DNA from: JBBRBB01 sp038206235
Lineage (GTDB): Bacteria; Bacteroidota; Bacteroidia; Chitinophagales; Chitinophagaceae
Assembly (NCBI GenBank): GCA_038206235.1
Contig: JBBRBB010000009.1
Span: 62,001 to 126,000, forward strand
Reading direction: 5' to 3'
Length of the DNA stretch: 64,000 nucleotides
Below the pieces are notes generated by a model, which saw only the letters and a list, made by a program, of their open reading frames with translations, was not told the DNA's origin and did no database searches. Made by a program: the position numbers and the translations under genes. Below, one piece after another: positions 26,920 through 38,200 of the stretch (its first letter is position 1; each line of letters opens with the position of its first letter).

Positions 26920-28236
26920 TTAAATAATTGGAAACAGTTCAGATTCGGGCACCATAATATCGAAACACAACCTCTCCTTAGCATCTTTCTTCAAATCATA
27001 ACTTATGGGATTGGGTATATATATTGTGTCTGTGCTTGCTTCTTTTTCGAGTAAGAAATAAGATTTTGAAATGGCTCTTGGTCTTTTGCTTAATAAAATT
27101 TTGTCTTCTTTAAAAAGATAATCTGCGAGCAGAGAAATTAAATCCAGCTCTTTTCCTTTATCATTAATGTATCGCCAGAAGGTGAACCTGCTTTTAATTG
27201 GAATTTCAAAAACAGGAGCATCATCCCAAATACCGAGTGGGCTTTTTCTTTTTATTAAAAACCCGTCGCTTGCAAAAAGATTGAATGATGAATTTGTTGC
27301 TGCGGGTTTCATGTTAACGATACCCCAGCATGTTTTGCTGTATAAAGCATCGCTGAAAATAACTTTATAATTTTTTGAATATCCATTATTGCCGCTCACT
27401 TCAAGCGAATAAATAATATCAGGGAATAAAAAAGTTCCGGGAATAAAAAGTGGATTTGCACTGCCTGAAAAATCAAGAAGTGTTTTTTGAACAGGGTCAG
27501 CGCTGCTTATTGAAATGGATGTAATGATGTTTCCTGTGTTATCTTTCAAAATAAAATCTGCATTGTTTATACTATCTGCACTGTTAAATGCATAATAGAA
27601 TTTCAAAGGAACAAGCAAGCGGTCATTTTCGTTTGCAAAACCATTGCCTGTAACAGGTTCCCATTGGTCGCCTAAATTATCTTTATAAAATTCACGAATA
27701 TCATTAACCCCAAACGAGGCAAGCTCACCCTGGTCATAAATCTTTCCGGTATCGAATGGTGAAATCGTATTCGTTAAAAAAGGAAAGGGTTTAGGGATTA
27801 AAATATTTTCATTTGAAAAAAAATAAAGAAAGGGCACGGAGTTCGTTATTGCTGAATTAGTGTAGCCATCTATTAAATTACTTTTTTTTGATAGCTGAAT
27901 ATAAATATTAAAATCTTCAGGCAAAGAAGCAATTGGCTCAAACACCAATGAATTATCAGGAAGAATATGCTGATTTACTCTCACGGCAACTTTAAATCCA
28001 GAGTAGCATGAAAGCAACTTGAGATTATAATCATTATATATAGATTCTAATTCATCAGGAAATTTATATTCTATATCTGAAATGATTGATTCCTTATCAT
28101 CAGCAAACTGATTGAATAAAAAATTGATGCGGTCTTTTTGAAGAGGAAAATCAAACACAGTTTTGCCATCGCTGTTAGTGCAATAAAATTCATGCATCAG
28201 CTTTACTTCAAATAATGTTTTATATATTAATGGCAT
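26920..28236 (-). CDS. unrecognised eCIS-locus protein next to the cap gene
   Basis: A 438-aa protein, apparently soluble, mainly beta-rich with few Cys. It begins with YKTLFEVKLMHEFYC and has FRVAVRVNQHILPDN-like strands and a C-terminal block (FDIMVPESELFPII). I do not recognise the family. It starts 3 nt after the Pvc16-like gene and precedes the sheath by 45 nt, so co-transcription is very likely and a structural role (cap adaptor, sheath-associated or surface protein) is plausible. No effector motif was seen. Confidence 0.75.
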   Translation of the reverse strand: MPLIYKTLFEVKLMHEFYCTNSDGKTVFDFPLQKDRINFLFNQFADDKESIISDIEYKFPDELESIYNDYNLKLLSCYSGFKVAVRVNQHILPDNSLVFEPIASLPEDFNIYIQLSKKSNLIDGYTNSAITNSVPFLYFFSNENILIPKPFPFLTNTISPFDTGKIYDQGELASFGVNDIREFYKDNLGDQWEPVTGNGFANENDRLLVPLKFYYAFNSADSINNADFILKDNTGNIITSISISSADPVQKTLLDFSGSANPLFIPGTFLFPDIIYSLEVSGNNGYSKNYKVIFSDALYSKTCWGIVNMKPAATNSSFNLFASDGFLIKRKSPLGIWDDAPVFEIPIKSRFTFWRYINDKGKELDLISLLADYLFKEDKILLSKRPRAISKSYFLLEKEASTDTIYIPNPISYDLKKDAKERLCFDIMVPESELFPII

Positions 28237-28239
28237 TAT

Positions 28240-28839
28240 CTAATTTTTTGGAATTGCACTGGTTTCAATTTCTTCAATAAGCGGAACTTCGCGAATTACG
28301 GCACGGTCAGTAATTGCTATTAACCTCAGTTTATACATCGCAAAGGGTACTTGTCTTCCTCCAAGAGAACCCCACAAATGATTAATCTGTTCAAAGCTGA
28401 GGGTGTATAATTCAAGCGTGAATTTTAAATCGGCAACATCAGGCTGAGACAGGTCAATACTTCCTCCGGTAACAGATGAAGATGCTGAAAAAGAATTTTT
28501 ACTTTGCAAAAATTGAATGATGTAAGAGAGTCTTCTTAATGCAAGGCGATAATCGGCGCCGGAATAATTGCATGTAAACAAAACATACAGGTTAAGATAA
28601 ACAGGAGGATTTTGATATATAGCGTTGCCAATAAAAGGTCTTTTAAGTGCAGACTGATTTTTCAACGCACTTTCTTCTTCAATATTAACCAGGGTGATTA
28701 CTATATTATTATTGAGCGTATCTCCGTTTGTTGTTTCGAATAATCCTATATTATCAACAATAATATTTACCGAAGCATCTCTGGAGGAAATGTAAGAATT
28801 CAGCTCGTCCCTTAGTATTAAAAGCGCAATGTCGATCAT
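28240..28839 (-). CDS. Pvc16/Afp16-like tail terminator or cap protein (DUF4255)
   Basis: A 199-aa protein with the DUF4255/Pvc16 N-terminal pattern: ALLILRDELNSYI at the start, NIVITLVNIEEESALKN, a PPVYLNLYVLFTCNYS strand, LRRLSYIIQFLQSKN and FEQINHLWGSLGGRQVP. In Afp/PVC this protein terminates tube and sheath growth and closes the distal end. It is the first gene of the minus-strand eCIS run, with a 379-nt gap upstream, so the operon promoter probably lies there. Confidence 0.92.
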   Translation of the reverse strand: MIDIALLILRDELNSYISSRDASVNIIVDNIGLFETTNGDTLNNNIVITLVNIEEESALKNQSALKRPFIGNAIYQNPPVYLNLYVLFTCNYSGADYRLALRRLSYIIQFLQSKNSFSASSSVTGGSIDLSQPDVADLKFTLELYTLSFEQINHLWGSLGGRQVPFAMYKLRLIAITDRAVIREVPLIEEIETSAIPKN

Positions 28840-29218
28840 ACATAAAAATTGACCGGTTTAGAAAATTCAAATCCTGAATCTTCAAGTATTATTCAAAGGG
28901 AAGCTATATACTAACAGAGGAATTTATCAAAGGGTATTGGTTCTAAAAAACAATCATAGTTTGGAATATAAAATGTAAATGTAAGAATTGCATTTAGAAT
29001 ACACTGGTTTTAAAAAATTTTTTTTATTTTTTTTTTTGAAGATGAATTAAATTTAAAAAAGTAAATTACTCACCGCTGAAAGTTTATAGTTTCAGCAAAA
29101 TTAAAAGACATGTTGAAAATATATTTCAGGAAACCTGAAACACTAGCGCCATCAAAAAAAGCAGAATTATTTTTGCAACAACGTCTTGCGTTTTTATAGA
29201 ACTACTGTTTTGTGATAA
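28840..29218. other. AT-rich gap upstream of the eCIS operon
   Basis: No gene seen in 379 bp. It holds long A/T runs (around 29010-29040). No exact TAnnTTTG box was found on the minus strand; the nearest is TACCCTTTG (about 28928-28936, one base too long). It should contain the eCIS operon promoter and the 3' end region of the methyltransferase gene. Confidence 0.5.
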
Positions 29219-29953
29219 CTAAGATTGCTTTAGTTTAGGTGTGTAACGCAGCATCTTCTGACTACGCGGATGTCCCCATTCTCCTATATAGTCCATATGC
29301 CAATCGGCGGGGTTTGCAAAGCTTCTCATTTGCTCTATGGTATATGCAAAGTAACCATGGTCATGTGGCTGGTCAGGATTTTTTCGTTCTTCTTCTGCTT
29401 CCCAGAATGTTGCATAGAAGGCTCCGCCGGGCGCAAGATTCCCGCTTAATTTAAAAAGACAACGTTTAATTATTTCCGGCGGAAGGTGCGTAAATAAAGA
29501 TTGAGCGATGGCAAAGTTTGGTTTCACTCCAAATTTTTCAAATTCAAAATCTTCTGAAACAACAAACCTCGGTTTCTTTTGTTCATAAATTTCTTTTGAC
29601 AGCTCATGGGTAATTCCTGCTTCAATAAGAGATTGCTCTTTATCAATACCCAAATAATGTTCGCTATCCAGGTAAGGAATAAAATAAATGCCGGCACGCA
29701 AAGAACCGCAGGCTACATCAAGAAGATAATGATGCGGCTTTAACCCCTGCTCAAGCATATAATTAAATTGAAGCTTACCCACTTCTTCCCAAAGGCCACC
29801 TACATATTTTCTGTGCCCAACCTGTGAAATCCCTGAAGGTCCATGATCTACAATAGGAGATGTTTGCTTTTTTAATTTATGAGAACGGCCCTTAATAAGG
29901 CGTTTTAATTTTTGTAAACTTTTCATTGGAATTTTTTTATTTAATAAGCGCAT
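29219..29953 (-). CDS. class I SAM-dependent methyltransferase
   Basis: A 244-aa soluble protein with a Rossmann methyltransferase core: motif I LLDVACGSLRAG (about 79-90), an acidic strand end YLGIDKEQ, the motif-IV-like FAIAQSLFTHLPPEI and GGAFYATFWE. A basic N-terminus (LQKLKRLIKGRSHKLKKQ) precedes it. The substrate cannot be told; the closest general type is small-molecule or lipid/sugar methyltransferases. ATG at 29953 is used; the internal ATG at residue 10 is an alternative start. It lies on the same strand as the eCIS but upstream of its first gene and separated by 379 nt, so it is probably independent. Confidence 0.85.
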   Translation of the reverse strand: MRLLNKKIPMKSLQKLKRLIKGRSHKLKKQTSPIVDHGPSGISQVGHRKYVGGLWEEVGKLQFNYMLEQGLKPHHYLLDVACGSLRAGIYFIPYLDSEHYLGIDKEQSLIEAGITHELSKEIYEQKKPRFVVSEDFEFEKFGVKPNFAIAQSLFTHLPPEIIKRCLFKLSGNLAPGGAFYATFWEAEEERKNPDQPHDHGYFAYTIEQMRSFANPADWHMDYIGEWGHPRSQKMLRYTPKLKQS

Positions 29954-30030
29954 AAATGTAATAATAAAACCATAAGCTTTTCTGCATTCACAGGTTTCAT
30001 CTATGCTGTTTTAAAAATATAATGCAACTT

Positions 30031-31266
30031 TTAGCTCTTAATAATAAATATGATTAAAAAGCTGAGGATGCAGATAACAAGACCTCCGAAAAAAACCTTG
30101 TAAGCAATATCGAGGTAACCAAATTTTTTTGATAAAACTTTTCTCACCTGAAAAGATTCTTTTATAAGTTCATCGAACACTGATTTTTTATCTCCCCTGA
30201 ATAGCTGACTTATATCAGCAGAATATTTTTCCCAGGTTACATGCTTAAAATCAGGGTCTAACCTGTCGAAGCTTCCAAAAAAGAAATGTTCTTTACCGGA
30301 ATTCATTTTGTTCACTTCACGCTTATAAGCTCTCTCTAATGGCTTGCTTGCCAAAATTCCGCATAAAATAGTAATGGCTGCAACCAATAATATCATTGCT
30401 ATGGGAATCACAAATATGTTTACACCTTCCTCCTGGTTAATAAGAACATCTGCTCCCAAGCTTTCTGATTGACGCACAAAAAATGCAATGATTACGGATG
30501 CAATGATAGAATTTACCTGTATAAGAAGCCCCGCTTTTCTATCTGCCAAAGCCACAAGATTTAAGTAGTTACGAAAAGCAATTTTAAAAAGGTCTTCGCT
30601 CTCTTTATCTGATAATATTTCTTCGGAGCCTGATTTCTCAGAGTATTTTCTTTCTTTATTCAAATCAGCCTGCAGCTTGTCAATACGCTTCTCCAGCTCA
30701 AAATAATTTTTACTCCTCACAGCTCCATACTGTCGTGTTGCATATCGTGTATAAAAGCTATGGGTAATAAAATACTGTTTGCAAAACTCATCCCACTGTA
30801 AATCACTATACGTTTTATTTTTTACTTTTTCAAGTTCAATACGCAGCAGGCTAAGGCGTTCCAGTGCATCGGGCATACCGAGGTGAATGTCTTTACCATC
30901 CCGCAGTGCTTCTTCAGCCTGATTCTGAGGAATTTTATTTGTTCTGAAAAAATCTATATAATATTCTATCTGCTTTTTTTCTTTTTCTGAAAATTCGTTT
31001 GCTGAAACGAAATCATTTATAAGCGTTGCATTATCAATTTCTTTATTCTCTGCATTCACTATTCCCATGTCGTTTAGAATAAGTGCAACTAAACCCATTT
31101 CATAATCTTCTTTTTCAATATCTTCTGCCCGGGCAATTTCTTTGCATACAGATATGCTTTCATTTACAAATTTGTAATTGTGAAAAACGAAAAGGTCTGC
31201 ATGTGATTCCGTAAATGAATAACAAAATTCAAGAGCCTTTTTTACGATGCTTTTTTCCTTACTCAT
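30031..31266 (-). CDS. HD-like/PycTM (Pycsar effector family) membrane protein
   Basis: A 411-aa protein with two parts. Residues about 1-190 resemble an HD-type hydrolase domain: helical, FVFHNYKFVNESISV with H29, then LVALILNDMGIV where the expected His-Asp pair reads Asn-Asp (65-66). Residues about 222-410 match the PycTM (DUF5706) type: YLNLVALADRKAGLLIQVNS leading into two membrane segments (about 253-268 and 280-305), and a final membrane helix (about 390-409). PycTM proteins are membrane-disrupting effectors of the Pycsar cyclic-pyrimidine anti-phage system; HD-PycTM forms are also common in Bacteroidota chromosomes. No cyclase gene is next to it. Function here is inferred from the domain. 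Confidence 0.82.
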   Translation of the reverse strand: MSKEKSIVKKALEFCYSFTESHADLFVFHNYKFVNESISVCKEIARAEDIEKEDYEMGLVALILNDMGIVNAENKEIDNATLINDFVSANEFSEKEKKQIEYYIDFFRTNKIPQNQAEEALRDGKDIHLGMPDALERLSLLRIELEKVKNKTYSDLQWDEFCKQYFITHSFYTRYATRQYGAVRSKNYFELEKRIDKLQADLNKERKYSEKSGSEEILSDKESEDLFKIAFRNYLNLVALADRKAGLLIQVNSIIASVIIAFFVRQSESLGADVLINQEEGVNIFVIPIAMILLVAAITILCGILASKPLERAYKREVNKMNSGKEHFFFGSFDRLDPDFKHVTWEKYSADISQLFRGDKKSVFDELIKESFQVRKVLSKKFGYLDIAYKVFFGGLVICILSFLIIFIIKS

Positions 31267-31636
31267 ACTATATGAAATTTCAACAATCTATATAATAAAT
31301 ATCAGCATAAATTCAATGCGATTAAAATAAATATCACTTCTTTTACAAATACACAATAAAAAATTTCAATATCAAAAATAAATCTGAAAAATAGCTCCAC
31401 AATGCACAATAAATAAAAGCAAAAAAAGTTATTGGTATGTATGTGTCTTTTTCGGGAAAAAGCAATACATCTCTCCCCCATTTGCCTTTTTACAGGAACC
31501 ACATCAACAACAAAAAATTTATTTTAAGCGGCAAAGTATTTTTGCTTTGAATTGAAACAAATTCTTAAAAAGAAAATACAAATTAATTTGATTGAACTTT
31601 AATTTGAAAACCATATTTTTGACCTCTTTGGTATGT
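31267..31636. other. divergent promoter region between the PycTM gene and ruvA
   Basis: About 370 bp without a supported gene between two divergent transcription units. It is strongly AT-rich. A TATTTTTG box at 31537-31544 fits the Bacteroidota -7 element for ruvA-sprA. Nothing else recognised. Confidence 0.55.
31537..31544 (+). promoter_or_regulatory. candidate Bacteroidota -7 promoter box upstream of ruvA
   Basis: TATTTTTG matches the Bacteroidota TAnnTTTG -7 consensus and lies about 93 nt before the chosen ruvA start. No clear -33 TTTG was found at the right distance, so it is tentative. The same octamer is seen before infA. Confidence 0.4.
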
Positions 31637-32230
31637 ATGATTGCATTTGTAAAAGGGAACTTTATTAAAAAAACACCTGCGCAGGTAGTGGTAGATGTAA
31701 ATGGTGTGGGATATGAATTACAGATAAGCTTAAATACGTACTCTTTTATAAGCAATGAAAATGCGGGTGAATTGCTCACGTATCTGCATATTACCGAGAA
31801 TGCTCATACACTGTATGGGTTTTATGAAAAAGAAGAAAAAGAGCTTTTTTTGCAACTGATAAGTGTTTCGGGAGTTGGCGCTTCCACCGCAAGAATGATG
31901 CTTAGCGGCATGAAGCCTGAAGAAATAATTAAAGCAATAATTCAATCGAATACAAAGCAACTCGAAAGTATAAAAGGCATTGGAAAAAAAACCGCAGAGA
32001 GAATTGTGGTAGAGCTTAGAGATAAATTAGGAAAAATAAAATTTGAAACAGCATCAGGTGTTTCTTCGACTTACAATACAATGGAGCAGGACGCATTAAA
32101 TGCTTTAATTTCTTTGGGAATAGCCCGGAATGCAGCGGAGGCTGCATTAAACAAAGTTTATCTTTCCATTTCAAACAGCGATAACCTTACAATTGAAAAC
32201 ATTATAAAACTCGCTTTAAAAAATGTATAG
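31637..32230 (+). CDS. ruvA: Holliday junction branch migration protein RuvA
   Basis: A 197-aa protein that binds Holliday junctions and loads the RuvB motor in recombinational repair. The OB-fold N-terminus starts MIAFVKGNF and continues VVVDVNGVGYELQIS; the helix-hairpin-helix motifs are LISVSGVGASTARMMLSG and ESIKGIGKKTAERIVVELRD; the C-terminal RuvB-binding domain is EQDALNALISLGIARNAAEA. The ATG at 31637 gives the standard RuvA length and start; an upstream in-frame ATG at 31592 would add 15 hydrophobic residues unlike any RuvA. It is followed after 41 nt by sprA, a linkage common in Bacteroidota. Confidence 0.97.
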   Translation: MIAFVKGNFIKKTPAQVVVDVNGVGYELQISLNTYSFISNENAGELLTYLHITENAHTLYGFYEKEEKELFLQLISVSGVGASTARMMLSGMKPEEIIKAIIQSNTKQLESIKGIGKKTAERIVVELRDKLGKIKFETASGVSSTYNTMEQDALNALISLGIARNAAEAALNKVYLSISNSDNLTIENIIKLALKNV

Positions 32231-32271
32231 CTTATAGAGAGACTTCTACCTAACCAGCGTTCACATTCGCT

Positions 32272-35200
32272 TTGAAAAATTTCGGCACCGGCACTAAATC
32301 ATTATTAGCTGCTTTGGTTTTATGCCTCTTATGCAATTTCGCAAAGGCTCAAAAACCGGCAGACAGCCTGCACTATCCGTTAACTGACAGGAGGGGTGAT
32401 CGCTTTGCCTGGCAAAACGATAATCCATTTTACCTGAACGATACTTCATTCATTAAACAAGATATAGAATACGACCCCATAACAGGGCAATATTATATAT
32501 CGGAAAAAATTGGCGATATCATTTATCGCAAACCCACTTATCTTACGCTGGATGAAATGCTGAGAATACAATCGCAGCAGGACGAAACAAATTATTTTAA
32601 TGAAAGAGGTGAGACGCTTTTAAGCCTTAACCGAAAAACTCTTCGTCCCCCGCCTCATGTGTATGATAAATTGTTTGACAGAATTTTTGGGATAAGCCCC
32701 ACTGGTTTAAAGGTAGAAATAAAACCACAGGGCAGCGTAGACCTTTCCTTGGGTTATCAGGGACAAAACGTAAAAAATCCCACCTTACCCGAAGCGGCAA
32801 GAAAAACCGGCGGGCTTGATTTTAATATGAACTCCAATGTTAATATCATGGCTAATATAGGAGATAAATTAAAGCTGCCCATTAGCTATAACACACTAGC
32901 TAATTTCGATTTTGAAAATCAGCTTAAGCTCGATTACAAAGGCATGGATGATGAAATACTAAAATCAGTTGAAGCAGGCAATATTTCATTTCAAACAAGA
33001 GGCTCACTTATGGCAAGCCCTCAAAGCTTGTTCGGCGTGAAAACACAACTGCAGTTTGGGAAATTATTTATAACGGCAGCATTAGCCAATCAGCGCTCAC
33101 AACGTCAGTCGCTTGTTTTGCAGGGTGGCGGGCTTGCACAAAAAATCAACAAAAAATTAGATGATTATGAAGAGAACAGGCATTTCTTAATGGCGCAGTA
33201 TTTTAAAGACAACTATAATAATGCTATGAAAAGCCTGCCTCTTGTAAACAGCCAGGTGCAAATTCTGCGCTTAGAAGTATGGGTTACCAACAGAACGGGC
33301 ACAACAATTAATACCCGCAGCATTGTAGGTTTTATGGACCTTGCTGAAACGAATCCTTACAACAGTACAATTCTTTCATTAACTACTAATCCTTTACCCG
33401 ATAATTACGCAAACAGTCTCTATCCCTCAATTACAGCAGACTCGTCTTTCCGAGACCCTGCCATGGTTAATACATTGTTGCTGGCACGGGGACTAACTCC
33501 TGTAAACGATTTTGAAAAAACATTTGCACGTAAATTAGATTCATCAGAATATTATTATAATCAGCAGGTGGGGTTTCTCTCTTTAAATCAACAGTTGCAG
33601 CCCGATGAAGTGCTCGCAGTTGCTTACCAATATACTTATAATGGAAAGGTGTACCAGGTAGGAGAATTTTCACAGGATGTTACACTCGATTCCACACAGG
33701 GTGTTCAAAAAGTTTTATTTCTTAAATTACTCAAGGCCACTTCTCAAAGAACGAATTTGCCTCTATGGGATTTGATGATGAAAAATGTGTATTCGCTTGA
33801 TGTTTCGGGTTTAAGCTCAGAAGATTTTAAATTGAATGTTTTGTACCAGGAACCCAGCGGCGGTGTAAAAAGATATTTGCCCGAAAGCAGCCCCGATGTT
33901 TCAGGCTCACCTTTAATAAGCATTTTAAGAGCAGACAGATTAAATTTTAGAAACGACCCTCAGCCCGATGGTTATTTTGATTATGTGGATGGCTTTACCG
34001 TATTATCACAATATGGAAAAATAATTTTTCCCGTATTAGAGCCTTTCGGAAAAGACCTCGATACACTGGCTTTTCATGGAGAGCCTGATACAACACGAAA
34101 AAAATATGTTTACTTTCAGTTGTACGATTCTATAAAAGCAATTGCACAAACGTATGCAAATCTTAACCGCTATCTTTTACAAGGCTCAGTAAAAGGCAGC
34201 TCCACAACGGATATTTATTTGGGAGGATTCAATATACCGCCAGGCTCAGTTGCGGTTACTGCAGGCGGGCAAGCACTCACGGAAAATGTAGATTATATAA
34301 TTGATTATAATCTTGGCACTTTAAAAATAATTAATCAGGCGATAATAAATTCAGGCGTTCCCGTAGATGTGCAGTATGAAAATAATGCAAGCTTTGGCAT
34401 TCAGCAGCGCAGCTTCTTTGGATTGAGGTTAGATTACCTGGTAAATAAAAAATTATCTCTGGGCGCTACGCTTGAAAGACTTGCAGAGAGACCTTTCTTC
34501 ACAAAAACAAATTATGGTGAAGACCCCATTCGAAATTTAATGTATGGAGTTGATTTTAATTATCAATCAGAATTTCCTGCGCTAACAAGATGGCTCGATA
34601 AATTGCCCTTTTATTCAACCACAACACCCAGTTCAATTAATGCTTACGGGGAAGCTGCATTTTTAAAACCGGGTCATCCAAAACAAATCGGGGCAGGCAG
34701 CGAAGGTCTTATTTATATTGATGACTTTGAAGGCAGCAGCAGCAGCCTCGACCTGCGCTTTCCTTTTGTTGCATGGACGCTTGCTTCCACACCACAAGAC
34801 ATCACCAGATTTCCGGAATCGGTATTAACGAATAATCTTGACTATGGAAAAAACCGGGCAAAATTAGCGTGGTACAATATTGAACCTACTCTGCAGGACA
34901 GATCAAGCAACAACAATCCTTTACGCGGAAACCTGGATGAACTCAGTGACTCCCGTGTAAGGTCTGTTATTACAAGCGAAATTTTTCCTCAAAGAACAAC
35001 GACCTTCGCTAATGTGCTTACATCAACATTTGATATGGCTTATTACCCCACAAATCCTGGCCCTTACAATTTTACAGATGATAAAGCAGACATCGGTTCA
35101 GACGGAGAATTATTAAACCCCAAACAGCGCTGGGGCGGTATTATGCGTAATATAGACCAAACCGATTTTGAAACCGGCAATATAGAATACATAGAATTCT

Positions 35201-38200
35201 GGATGCAGGATCCTTATATAATGCAGAGAACAAATCCCGGCGGTTTTCTCTATATTGATATTGGAAATATAAGCGAAGACATATTAAAGGATGGAAGAAG
35301 ATTTTATGAGAATGGCTTAAATACTCCTACACAACCTGCAGCGGTTGACAGCTCTTCCGTGTGGGGGAATGTTCCTGTGAATCCCATTCAAATAACACAG
35401 GCATTCAGTAACGACCCCAACGACAGACCCTACCAGGATGTTGGCTTTGATGGGTTGAATGATGCCGCTGAAACAAGAAAACGGGATACTTCATACCTGA
35501 AACACCTTAGAGATACTTTCACCACAGGCTCTGCCGTCTATCTAAATGCAGCAGAAGACCCTTCGCATGATAATTATAAATGGTACAGAGACCCGTCTTA
35601 CGATGCAGCAGGAGCAGGCATCTTAGCAAGGTATAAAGATTATAATAATACACAGGGCAATTCACCTATTGTAACAAGTGCCTCTCAGTTTTCTCCCGCA
35701 GCAACCTTGTATCCGGATAATGAAGACCTGAACCGGGATAATACTTTAAATGAAACAGAAGAATTTTATGAATATGAAATTGACCTTCATGCAAATCCTC
35801 TTGACAGCTCCTTAATAAGTAAGTATATTACAGACACAACCCTTGTTACGCCTGCCTTACCAAATGGAACTGTAAGGCAGGAAAAATGGTATTTATTCAG
35901 AGTGCCTATAAAAGATTATACAAAAAAAATAGGAAATATTCCCGACTTTAAATCTATTCGCTTTATACGAATGTACTTGAATGGATTTCAAGATTCCGTA
36001 GTGCTTCGCTTTGCAAGCTTAGACCTGGTTCGCAATAACTGGAGAACCTTTACTTATTTTTTAGACAGTAATTATATACAATTGCCTCCGAGTTCTACTA
36101 CCATTAATGTTCTCTCGGTAAATGTAGAAGAAAACAGCAGCCGCCAGCCTATTCCGTACAAAATTCCGCCCGGCATTGAGCGGGTGCAATCACTCAGCAC
36201 TAATGGCATTAATCTTTTACAGAATGAGCAGGCGATGAGCTTAAAAATTACCAACCTTGCTCCCCAAGATTCAAGAGCAGTTTTTAAAACACTCGATCTT
36301 GATTTACGTTCTTATGGGCAATTATCAATGTTTATTCATGCTGAATCGGTAACAGGCCAGACCGCTTTGAATGATGGTCAAATTTCTGCGGTAATAAGAA
36401 TAGGCCAAGACTTTCTGGATAATTATTATGAAATAAAAATACCACTTAAAATAACTTCACCTACCGCGGTTACTGCTGAAGAAATATGGCCTGCAATGAA
36501 TAATCTTGACTTTGCTTTGCAGGAACTAGTACAGCTTAAAATTCGCAGAAACAGTGGCAGGTATCCTATCGCCTCAAAATATACCGAACAAATTGGCGAC
36601 CGCTTTTTCTCAGTAAAAGGGAATCCCAATCTTGGCGAAGTGCAGGGTTTTTTAATAGGTGTTGAAAACGACAGCACCGTATCTGCTTCCACTGAAGTAT
36701 GGGTAAATGAATTAAGATTATCAAAGCTCGATGAAAAGGGCGGCTACGCAGCATTGGCAAGAGTGGATATGCAGTTGGCTGATTTGGGAACGCTTACTCT
36801 TTCTGCAAACACCTATACGCACGGATTTGGCAGCATTGAACAACAGGTAAATGAAAGAGCAAAAGATAACCTGTTTCAGTTCGATGCTGCTTTAACCATG
36901 GATGCAGGAAAGCTGCTGCCGAAAAAAACCGGCGTTAGCATTCCGGTGTATGCAAGCATAAATAAAACCATTATAACTCCGCAATATGACCCATACGATC
37001 TTGATATAAAATTTAAGGATAAGCTGGCCATGGCAGGAGATAAAAGAGATTCAGTGAGAAAAGCTGCGGTTGATGAAACCACTATTAAAACAATTAATTT
37101 TACAAATGTGAGGTTTGGGCAAAATGGTGCAAAGCCAAGACTATGGAGCTTAAGTAATTTTGATTTCAGTTATTCCTTCACCCGCTTTGAGCAAACCAAT
37201 CCGCTCATTTTATTAAACAGAGTTTCTACTACCAGGGCGGGTTTAGGCTATACCTATAATTCATCTTCAAAATTTATTGAGCCATTCAAAAAGAAAATTA
37301 AAAATCAAAGTATATGGCTTACTCCTGTACGTGATTTTAATATCAATCCTATTCCTTCCTTAATTAGTTTCAGGGCCGATATTAACCGCCAGTTTGGTAT
37401 TTTTGTGCCGCGCATTGTTAACACTTACGACAGCAAAATTGAAAAGGTTGACACAACTTATAACAAGCTATTTACTCTTGACCGATATTATAATCTGCGC
37501 TGGGATTTAACCCGAAGCCTGAACATAGATTTTTCGGCAACCAATTTTGCAACAGTTGATGAACCCCGCGGGCAATTAAATACGAAAGCCAAACGTGATA
37601 CCGTAATACAAAACTTTTTTAGCGGCGGAAGAAATACGCTTTATCAGCAACGGGCTGTATTTAGTTATAATGCACCACTAAGCAAGCTGCCTATTACTGA
37701 TTGGATTACTGCCCGCTTTAGCTACACCGCCACGTATAACTGGATTGGGGCAAGCATTCTTGCTTTCCAGTTTGGCAATACAATTGAAAACAGTCAGCAA
37801 AGCAGCGTAACCGGCGAATTTGATTTCACCCGCTTATACAGCAAATCAAAATGGCTCGAAAGCTTGACGGTGGCTTCTGCTGAAAATGATCTAAACAAAG
37901 CAGAAGATAATCAGGGTAAAACAAACTTAGACAGCATTCCCGTGGTTCCTCCCAAAGTAGAAGTAATAAAAGGTCTTAAAGGAAAGGCGAAAAAATCAGC
38001 GCTGCGAAAATGGCGTCAGCAAAAACGCAATGCCCGTATTGCAGCACGCAAAGGAAAAGAAGCCGGTATTACAGGTGGTCTCGTAAAAGCAGGCGGTCAT
38101 ATTCTTACAATGGTTAAAAGAGCTTCGGTAAATTACAATGAAACTTATAACAGCCGTGTGCCCGGCTATAATGCAGGAATAGGCTACGATACAAAACGCT

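Noticed and set aside
28845..28945. eCIS operon promoter with TACCCTTTG
   Set aside because: The box is one base longer than the TAnnTTTG consensus and has no -33 partner at proper spacing, so it is not listed as a promoter.
31592..31636. Upstream start for ruvA giving a 15-residue hydrophobic extension
   Set aside because: RuvA proteins begin MIAFVKG; the extension is not part of the family, and the candidate -7 box and start at 31637 fit better.
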